The notes beneath the pieces were generated by a model. That model ran no database searches. It saw nothing but the letters and a program-made list of their open reading frames with translations, and was not told the DNA's origin. Positions 55,675 through 64,000 of a stretch of DNA of 64,000 nt are shown here, piece after piece. This stretch comes from Kingdonia uniflora (lineage: Eukaryota; Streptophyta; Magnoliopsida; Ranunculales; Circaeasteraceae): assembly GCA_014058105.1 (NCBI GenBank), contig JACGCM010002300.1, positions 1,302,001 through 1,366,000 on the forward strand. Reading direction: 5' to 3'. A program made the position numbers and the translations under genes. How positions within the stretch are numbered: position 1 is the stretch's first letter; each line of letters starts with the position of its first letter.

Positions 55675-57398
55675 CAACCCAAATTGGCCACTGTCCAATT
55701 CTTTCAAACCCATCGATCGAATTCCAGAATGAAAATTAAGAGAGAATAAAACTCTTAGAGATCCTTAAAGACTCAATTTCCCTATTGCTAGTAATGAAGA
55801 TCTTAGATAGATATCTTCCTATGTTTTAATGGTAGAAAGTTGGGTTTGGCTGAGATTGCAATTACTTTTCCAACTCAAATCATTACCATTCTCTGCAACA
55901 ATGAATTTAAGGATAATTGGGTTTAGTTTTGTAAAGTTTGAGGGAAATTGATCATTCTCTCTCCATGAGGTGAGGTTTATTTTAAAGATTGACTATTTTA
56001 GACTTGAGAATTCTTCATCATGATTTCTTGTTTGGAGTTGATTTTAATTTTTACACCCTTGATACAAACATAAATTCCAATTTGCAATGGGATTTCATCA
56101 TTAGAAGTGAAGGCTGAGTCGACTCAGAGGGCGAAACCAAGTCTCTTCTTTGCAATTTGGGGGACTAAATGAAGGGCCGGCAGAGTTCATCGAAGTCGGA
56201 TTCAAATACCGTTTGGTATATGGTGATGGAGAATAGAGATGGGATAATTAGGTGTCTTATCTTTTTGATTTTTTTTTGTTTTACATTAATTATTGTAAAT
56301 AAAAAACTAAAAATAGAAAGTGGTGAAGAGGAGTTAAACTTAGGGTTAAAGGAGGACACTTGTCGACCAAATTACAAGAGTAAAGATAGATTCTCTCCAC
56401 AGTAGTGGAGTGAATCCTGACTCTAGAAACTATATAAAAGAGGAGTTGGGGGAGAAAAGACATTCTCTAAGATGTAAAGAATGTGGCTGAAATTAACACA
56501 GGTTGAACGTCCCCCGCGGGGAAAATTTTCTCACTATGTTGCTACCATTATAACTAGAAGATGTAAAGGTCATTTTCTCACTATTCTTTCCACCTTTTTC
56601 TTTTGCTCATGGTCACCCATAATTTTCCACTGGTTAATGGTTATCGATGCTCCTCGCGCTGAAGGAGACTCTTTGTTTATGTCAAATATGGTTGACCTAT
56701 CTCATTATTGTTCATATGAAATACGGATAAATATCAAACATCTAGTAAATAAAATGGTTAATAAGGAATTTGTGCAACAAAATTTGTATTTATCATGGGA
56801 AACATACCTCTTTAAGATTACCCAAGGGTTTCCATAAGGAAGCCGTTTTGGGTACTAGTGTTCTTACTATTGAGCACTCCCATTAATATAGAGCACATAC
56901 TAAACTTTGGGGCACATACACTCCCAATCCTAGAGATATGTAGGGGTCAAGTTAGTCAAAATTAACTAAGGCACACCCCCTTTGGTTTCTTTCTATCCAA
57001 AACTAAATTCCTCCCTCATTTTTTTTTCTCTCTCTCCATTAAAAATAATAGCATTACCGTCAATTAGTGTTAATAAAATTCAACGCATCACCTTTACTTA
57101 AGAAATATTTCTCGATCGGATGACTTTATGTTAAAATAATTTTATGAAGTCTTTAGAGAATTCATTTCACACATGGGTAAGGTAACAAGCCACTTCTGAA
57201 AAACATCAGCTTAAATACAAGTATCCAAAATATTTTTTATATATTAAGAGTAATCTATAATGGCAGGATCAATGGGGGTTTGATATTCAACCATGCTGGG
57301 ATAGTACTGTTATTAGCCTGTATTCAAAATCAGCAGTATAAAAAATAACTTAAGGAGATTAGAAAGAGATCAAAATACTTACTAGGATATGATCGAGT
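55675..57398. other. Non-coding stretch with an unidentified 118-codon frame
   Basis: The plus-strand frame 56481-56837 (MWLKLTQVERPPRGKFSHYV) resembles no family I know, and there is no clear promoter. The part after about 57260 may be the start of a copia LTR that continues at 60321 (see there). An A/T-rich CT-box stretch is at 57020-57040. Confidence 0.35.
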
Positions 57399-58037
57399 CT
57401 AGTTGTAATGACCCTGATTTTTTTATTTCCTAATTATAGCTATTAGTATACTCACCGTTGCAATACTCCGCATATTTCTATTCATTATCCGCATTTACAT
57501 TCCGCACATATTCCTCATTTACTTCTCCTATCCTTAATGCATCTATTATTGTTCTTAGTGCCAGGTTTGGTGTGGATTTCTTTTTGGTAGAGTTTTGGTG
57601 GTTTGATAGTTTTGGCAGTTTGGCGTTTGGGCGTTTCAGTTTAATTGTGTGGTGCGTGTTCGGAGAGCAGTTTCTATATCCGAAAGGGGTTTTCCGCTTC
57701 TCTCCTTCGCGTGGGTTATAGTACTTTCGATTCTGGACATTTCTGGCTGTTTCGATTTCTGTTCTGGTATGGAGAAACAGGGACTTGTTACCCCTAATTT
57801 CTCAATGCCTATAAGACCGTCGTCGGACTCCTTCCATCCATTTTATTCCTTCCTGTTAAGTTCTAGCCGTTAGATTCCTTTTCAGGGATTTAGGAGTTTT
57901 GGTGGCCGTTCAACGGTAGAGGTGGTGTTAGACCTTGGGAACCCTTTGTGGTGGTTGTTCGGGTGGTTCACATCTTCTGAGGGTCTTGGTGTTGTGTGTG
58001 TGGTTCAGGAGGACCTCAGAGTAGATTTCCCAGATTG

Positions 58038-58237
58038 TCGTTCGAACGAGTTTCCTAGTCGTTCGAACGAATCTTTGTGTTTTCTGATCATTTTCTGCGT
58101 CTTCTGGACGTTTCGGCTATTGGACAAAATTGTCATTCGAACGAGATTTATTGTCGTTCGAACGAGTTAACTAACCTCCTGGAATTTGGCCCAAGACCTC
58201 TTAGTCGTTCGAACAACTTTCGAACTCGTTCGAACGA
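58038..58237. promoter_or_regulatory. Six copies of the 12-bp palindrome TCGTTCGAACGA in three pairs
   Basis: Copies start at 58038, 58059, 58133 (one mismatch), 58154, 58205 (one mismatch) and 58226. Within each pair the starts are exactly 21 bp apart with a 9-bp spacer of unrelated sequence. A dyad-symmetric site repeated at two helical turns suggests a binding site for a dimeric factor. Confidence 0.6.
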
Positions 58238-58320
58238 TTTTCGTATATTCTGACTACTTAAGTCTTTCTTCCTCATTTCTTTTGGTTGGTTTTTCTATGA
58301 GGCGCTGCTTAGGACGATTT

Positions 58321-58341
58321 GAGAGAGAGAGAGAGAGAGAG
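58321..58341. repeat. GA microsatellite
   Basis: (GA)10 G inside the solo LTR, about 120 bp downstream of the palindrome pairs. Confidence 0.9.
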
Positions 58342-60325
58342 TTCTTAAGAGAAGATTCTTCTCCCCCAATCATCCCCATCATCCCTATTCATCACCTCCT
58401 CATCTTCAACATCATCCTCTCCTCTCCTCTCCCTAACCTAATCCCCTCACCTCAATACTCTTCACCCAATCTTCCCCATCGCTCGCAGATTCTTTGCCTA
58501 GCTTCGTCGCAACCTTCACTCTTATCTTGGGTAAGTGATTCTCGTTTCACTTTCTGTCAATTTCGCTTGATTTGGCGTAGGGTTTGATTTCTAAGGTTTA
58601 GGTTTTATTGCCATTTCTTTAATTGATTGGTTATTGTTGTTGCCCTTTTGTTGGTGTGTGATTGTCAGGCGTTCCGCTGTCGTTCCGAGGATTTTGATTG
58701 GGTTTCTGAGTTAGATTTCCGCAGGACTCGGGTTTGTTATCAGGCGAGTTCATATTCCAACTTTACTAAGTTCCTTTACTAGTTCCAGTATATTGTTTTA
58801 GAGAGTAGTATTAAACTTAGAGATGGGTTGTGATTTACTATAGTTTAACTTAGAGATAATCCTGTTTAGTTGTTAACCTGTGGTTGGGTTGTAGTTGTTA
58901 ACCTGTGGTTGGCTGGTAATGATTCTGGAGTTGGATTTTGGTTTGTATAGAACCTGAGGTTAGTTAGTGGTGGTTGGGGTTCGTGTTCTGTGGTTTACCC
59001 AGGAATGCCCCTTCCAGCCTTAAGAGATTGTTGGTTTGGATGTAGGCGACGGTTGGGTTGTTGTTTCGGCTATGCAGAGTCGGTGCAACCGAGTCCCTAT
59101 CGATCCTGTTTGGGATGCTAGGTTAGCGACAACTGTGTCGTGCTTGGGCACTAGTTACACATTATAACTTATTCCATTTTTTCAAAACTTATTGTGATTG
59201 GATACACAAACACTCCGTTTTGGTTGACCTCCGACAGGATCCAAGGAGTCCGTGAGATCGGGTTAAAAGAGACAGGTGAGATTTAGAACGATACTATCAT
59301 ACCTAGAAAAACAACCCCGGAGTGTGGATTGGTATGAGACAGAGTCCTGGTGATCCTAAACTTAGCCTCGTTGAGGTTGAAATTCCTTGAAATGTTTTGG
59401 ACATGATGCTCCGCGGGTTTGATCCACCCTTCCACTTTGATCAAGTGCGACCATCCTAGCTTGGTCGAGCTTAAACAAATCATACCAGTGTATCCCTTTA
59501 CCGAATCTCTTTAAGATAGCATTAGACGTTAGCATCAGCATTTTGCATTAGGGGATATTTATAGGAATATCCCTGCTCATCACGTCATATCATATCATTG
59601 CATCTAGGATAAGTATGGGATTATCCTAGTCATCACTTCACGCCACAGCATTGCATATCCAATCATAATCTCCGTCCTCTCATATTCTTAACTCTATTCC
59701 CTTTCTGAATCTACTCCACTCTCTCTCCGCATTAACTCTATTCTCCATTCTCTTATCAACTCAATCCTCCTTTCCATATTGATTACTTATTTCATTGATG
59801 GTTACTGATTATATTGTTAGAATTGCATAGTCGCTTATTCTTTATCACACTCGTCTCTACTCTATTTTTAGTACCTGTTATTAGTAAGTTATTTAGTTCT
59901 GTTGGATTAGTGAGCTCGTTGTTTGCTTACTCTCGCATTTAAACATTTTTAGAGGTTGACTAGCTTGAACTGCCGGGTGGGTAGCCGATTTAGAGACAGA
60001 TTTTGCCGCTGCAGATTTCCTTTAGTTCCAGATTCTGTAGGTATTCTCAGCATATGTAGCTGAGCTTGTATTCGAGATATTGTATCACGTTTTGACATGA
60101 TATGTATATATATATATGTCTTTTGCTTCCACGTTATATTGTTATATTGTTGTATCGCTATTTCTTTACTTTGATGATTATTGCTATATGTGAATAGCCG
60201 AGCCAGAATTTCTCTACGGCTTGGCTATTTGTGGGGTAGAATCTTTGGATTCTCCAACCTGCACTACTTAGAGTCTAGTAATTGGTCAAGTTACCGATTA
60301 CTGGATTTTGGGGGGTGACACTAGT

Positions 60326-61480
60326 ACATGCACACTATCTTCTTAAGTGAGATTCGCCCCTGCTACAATACTTTGCAGGATATAATTTGCCCTTGTCTTC
60401 CAGGATACAATGATCAGATACAAGTAGAAGAAATCACTTTAATCCACCGGTTAATCAAACCTTGATTGCGAATACTATCATTTGATGAAAAAGGCTCAAA
60501 GAAATTGTAAAATATTATATTAAACAATAAAAATGAAGTTGGGTTATATAGAGTATTAATGCCTCTTTACCAAGGGTCACACCTTAAGTTGGTGTCCTTT
60601 TACTAAAGGTCACACCTCAAGATATACCTTAAGTTGGTGTCTCTTCACCAAATGTCACACCTTAAGATACACCTAAAGATGTGTCTATTGGAGACAACTC
60701 CACTCACACACATTACAACTCATAAGTAAACTCTTACTTATAATCTAAAGTTGTGTAACCTACATACCCAATGTGGTACAAAATAAACCACTTAGATATC
60801 AATCATTCAAACTAAGGATACAACCATAAGGTTTTTTCCAGCAATCTTCCACATTTGAATGGTAACAGATAAACTCGGACCAAAAAAAAGAAAATTAAAG
60901 GAATGATCCTGCATCGAGAGAGGTGTCTTATGGACTTGAACCTTCCCTAGTGAAAAACTGTTGGATTTACGCTGATTAGTGAACATATGTTTTAAACTGT
61001 CAACTTTATTGTAAACCAAAATAATAGTCTTTACACAATACATTTCTAAACGCAATCAGTTCTCATATAGTTGTGTTCAATTCGGCCATGAACAAATCCT
61101 GGATTCATGAGTGCTATTAGAGAATTTTACTCTGTAAAATACTTATGGAAACGGCCCCACCTCACAGTCACATAAGTTATTGCCTATTAAGAATTCCTTA
61201 TCGTAGCCCACTTGTAAATACAAGTTATAGGGATCATTAAAAGCTTAAATAGCCTACCCTAAAAATTACTATAGGTTGCACACTGTTTACATCATGGAAT
61301 GAGCAGGGGTTTAGATCTCCTTAGTGCTTATGGTGAGTAACTCGCAACCAATTTTCCTATTAAACCTCGATTATGGGATTACAAATCAACAAAGATAGGT
61401 TTTCGCTAAGGTTACTCATAATTAAAGGCTTTAATCTCATTCCCCTCGATGCACGGTATACTTGCACTCTGACCACTTTT
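60326..61480 (-). mobile_element. Copia-like LTR and 3' non-coding region, degraded
   Basis: CCAGCA followed by ATCTTCCACATTTG at 60838-60856 looks like an LTR end plus purine tract (minus strand CAAATGTGGAAGAT). To its right, sequence such as CCCCACCTCACAGTCACATA and TGGTGAGTAACTCGC is of the kind found between RNase H and the 3' LTR of plant copia elements. Within the LTR the GGTCACACCT(T/C)AAG motif is repeated three times at 60580-60660. No RNase H or RT coding was recovered. Confidence 0.5.
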
Positions 61481-64000
61481 GTTGTAAACAAATCTGTTAA
61501 ATTATCTTTAGACTTCACAAAGTCAATATAACTCAGTTCGCAAGTAGCCGCTCACGAAACTATGTCGACGATAATAATTTTGTGACTTACTAAAAGAAAA
61601 ATCCTTAATAAACTTTCTAACCACTCAAATGATTTGTTGGTCGGACTTTATCTATCATAATGAACTCAATTCTATTATAAATTTAGTTTTATAAGTTTGT
61701 TTTGAGGATTTCCAAAATACGATTGTACTATGAAGTGCAAAATCATAACCCAATAGTAGATTTTGACTTTCATACTCTGAAATCTACATGTACTCTTATT
61801 TACCATTGGATATCAAGTTTAGTGCAAACCATAGTTTAGGGTGTACTTCTAGTACCTCAATACCCTGACTAACACTTCTTTGTTTAAGTATGCATAGTAC
61901 CCCCACATTTTCATTAATCTATAGAAAGACATAGTTAGAAATGACTTTAGCATAAATTTAAACAAGAAGATCATGCATATCTATAAACTGCCGCTCACCC
62001 CAACACTAGAGGGTCGTGATTCGATATAAGTATGACCCACTTTGTCAAAATAGCCTCATAGGTTGTATCTGACCAATAACCCAAAAGAGATACAACTCCA
62101 TTGTGTTTAGTATTCAACTGCAAAGTAAAAGTTTTTGAGCATCCCTTTAGCCAAGTAGATACCCGCATCTTATTCTTTAGACACACACAAGTCTAACTTT
62201 TATGAGTACAAATTATCATCATTTATAATTCAACAAGTACTCTACAACCTTCAATACTTCAAGGCCTAAACCCTTTTGAAGATCATTTGTTGGAGACGTT
62301 AGAGCACAACATCAATGAAGATCACTTCTTGTATCTGCAACATTAAACTTCCATGGTTGAGTTGTAATCTAAAATTTTATCATCTTACTATTAGACTCAA
62401 TGTTAGTACTACATTGAATGTAACTGAACATCATCTTTATGATTTTGTTCTTTTACATAACATGTCAACTACGCCCCTTCAGCTTACGAAAATAGTAAGG
62501 GATCAACATGACTCATCTCATTCAAACTCAGCAGTTGCATCCACCCGAATCTCTGTAGTAAACTTCTGAAAAATAACAAAGTTATGTTAATCATTTCTCC
62601 AGATATGACTAAAAAACTTCCAATCGATATTTACAATCTCTTGGGTTTCTTCATGAAAGTCTTCTTGGAAAGACTTATCCTTTTGTTCTTTCTTTTGATT
62701 TTCAAAATCAAACATATACCCGATAAAATCAATGATGAGAACCATGATTACAATTCTAAAGAAAAGCCGAAATGTTATCCAACCATCTTCTTCAATATTC
62801 ACACATCTTACTCCATCCTCAAAGCACAAGTTAGTACTCTTTGGTTCTCAGTTGTACACCATCCCCTTGCGGTTAATACCATTTCATCTTCGATATACAT
62901 CATATATCACCATTTGAGTGCATAGTAAAAATATCTTTATTGCCTAATACATTATCTAGAATAATTTACTCAATTTTTGGTGGTCTACTTCTTACTGGAA
63001 AAAATTCAATGATCATGTTCGACAAATGCCTTAATAATTTTTTTTCCTAGATTTCACTTTTCTTTCTTTCTTTTGTAAGCCTTTTCTTATTGAGTACATT
63101 GTTTCTTAGTGAAGCCTCCATAACAAGGAGTTTTCGATCGATAATCCCTGCCAGTTGGCTAAGGTCGCCGGGGTGTGGTGCCCCATCATGACCTAGACTC
63201 AGGATTCTAACAAGTAATATTTTATTGTGCTCCTTTCACATAGTTCATGGTCAAACTCGTAATTAGTAATAATTTTTCCTCTTTCAGTTCTTAATCATGG
63301 AAATAGTCTTGTAGTGTAAAAGTTTTTAAAGCACATTTGGCTCCTTTTTTTCTTCTTCTTAGGAATAAACTTATTCTTAGGCAGTTGTCTCCCTTGTAGA
63401 AAATTATTCCTAACATAAATGCTAAGTTTTCTTTACACTGAGCAAAAATCTATTGGAGGCATTAATTGTAAAACTACAGTCAAGTGAATGTTTTCAAAAT
63501 ATGCCAAGCTAACTTGAATTAGTCACTAATTAAAAGATAATACATCTAGCTTAAGATAGTCCAAAATATTCTAGTGTATATTTGGTATAATTTCAAATTT
63601 TAGGTTTTTCTATAATATTTCTGTCTAGGTAAAATCAGTTTAAGTGTTTGGAAATTCGTAAAAATATATATCATAAATTGTTAAAGTGCCATTATTTCAA
63701 TTTTCTTCAAAAAACATTTAAAGAAATTGTTTCCTACCCCCAAACTTAAATGAAACATTGTCCTCAATATTTGAGAAAAAAATATAAATGGAAGAGAAAA
63801 ACTAAAATTTTCACCTGAATGTGCCATAGGTTGCCACCCAGGAAGCGTTAAGTTAACCGCCTTCAGCCAAACGAATGTATCCTCAGGTTTAATGATGTTA
63901 CAATGGTACTATAGGGGTATGCAATATCAGCTATGATATACTAGATCATCTAGAAATGTTGTCTTCATCAAAAGCGTAGGACTCTAAGTACGGTTTTAAT
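61481..64000. other. Unidentified AT-rich sequence
   Basis: Short open frames on both strands (for example 62584-62925 plus, 62587-62829 minus) resemble no family. The segment 63725-63880 (CCCCCAAACTTAAATGAAAC, GTTGCCACCCAGGAAGCG) recalls the antisense side of long gypsy elements, a weak impression only. 61481-61900 probably continues the copia 3' region. Confidence 0.3.

Larger units (their letters stand above)
57404..60320 (+). repeat. Solo LTR of a large LTR retrotransposon (2917 bp)
   Basis: Begins TGTAATGACCCTGA and ends GGGGGGTGACA, flanked by the 5-bp duplication CTAGT (57399-57403 and 60321-60325). No internal region, primer site or purine tract lies between, so it is a solo LTR left by LTR-LTR recombination. 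LTRs near 3 kb are typical of large gypsy elements. It holds a GA microsatellite, a CT-rich leader-like region (58350-58500), paired palindromes and no convincing ORF. The strand is not determined by the sequence; plus is nominal. Confidence 0.8.

Noticed and set aside
56481..56837. 118-codon plus-strand frame as a gene
   Set aside because: No recognised domain, no promoter or splice context, and the length is reachable by chance in this much sequence.
57404..60320. Protein-coding gene in the open frames at 57458-58587
   Set aside because: They lie inside an LTR bounded by a target duplication, and their translations (Phe/Ser-rich) resemble no protein family.
62584..62925. Overlapping frames of 113 (plus) and 80 (minus) codons
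   Set aside because: Both are AT-rich translations without family match, and neither has supporting context.

Overview
The window is nuclear DNA of a flowering plant, most likely a eudicot. It is AT-rich and built almost entirely of nested transposable elements (Ty1/copia, Ty3/gypsy including a Tat-lineage element, an L1-type LINE, Helitrons, hAT and Harbinger-type DNA elements). Broken pieces of ordinary plant genes lie between them: an EFL1-type ribosome-biogenesis GTPase, a U/P-type cyclin, and an ALIS (LEM3/CDC50) flippase subunit. I found no intact single-copy host gene, no rRNA or tRNA gene, and nothing bacterial. The species cannot be named from the sequence.

Region 1 (1-15.2 kb, all on the minus strand) is one EFL1-like pseudogene cut into three pieces (1-99, 3494-4400, 14301-15190) by two independent copia insertions. 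Copia-1 (100-3493) carries a large internal deletion. Copia-2 (4401-14300) has lost its 3' LTR, and a complete Ty3/gypsy element (7814-13560) sits inside its gag gene. Direct repeats at the junctions restore the host or element reading frame, so the order of events can be read: EFL1, then copia-2, then gypsy-1.

Region 2 (15.2-26.4 kb) starts with a scrambled copia element whose two halves lie in inverted order around a central LTR. It continues with a Helitron-type helicase remnant, AT-rich DNA with tandem duplications and an unidentified spliced gene fragment, then a 2.65-kb non-autonomous Helitron (23705-26350) that captured three exons of an ALIS gene.

Region 3 (26.4-37.9 kb) has the first exon of a U-type cyclin (pseudogene) with its promoter, a short LTR remnant, a 5.65-kb LINE with 17-bp target duplications (29510-35155) and unidentified non-coding DNA.

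Region 4 (37.9-53.4 kb) is a 15.5-kb Tat-lineage Ty3/gypsy element with both LTRs and a 5-bp target duplication. Its plus strand carries decayed gag-PR-RT-RH-aRNH-INT, with a hAT element inside gag. Downstream of pol there are a 156-bp tandem repeat and a long antisense gene on the minus strand (about 46.1-51.1 kb, perhaps to 52.4 kb) with at least two frame-preserving introns.

Region 5 (53.4-64 kb) holds a CACTA-like end, a gypsy 5' remnant, a 489-bp Harbinger-type MITE, a 2.9-kb solo LTR with three pairs of a 12-bp palindrome, and a degraded copia 3' end. The last roughly 2.5 kb is mostly unidentified.
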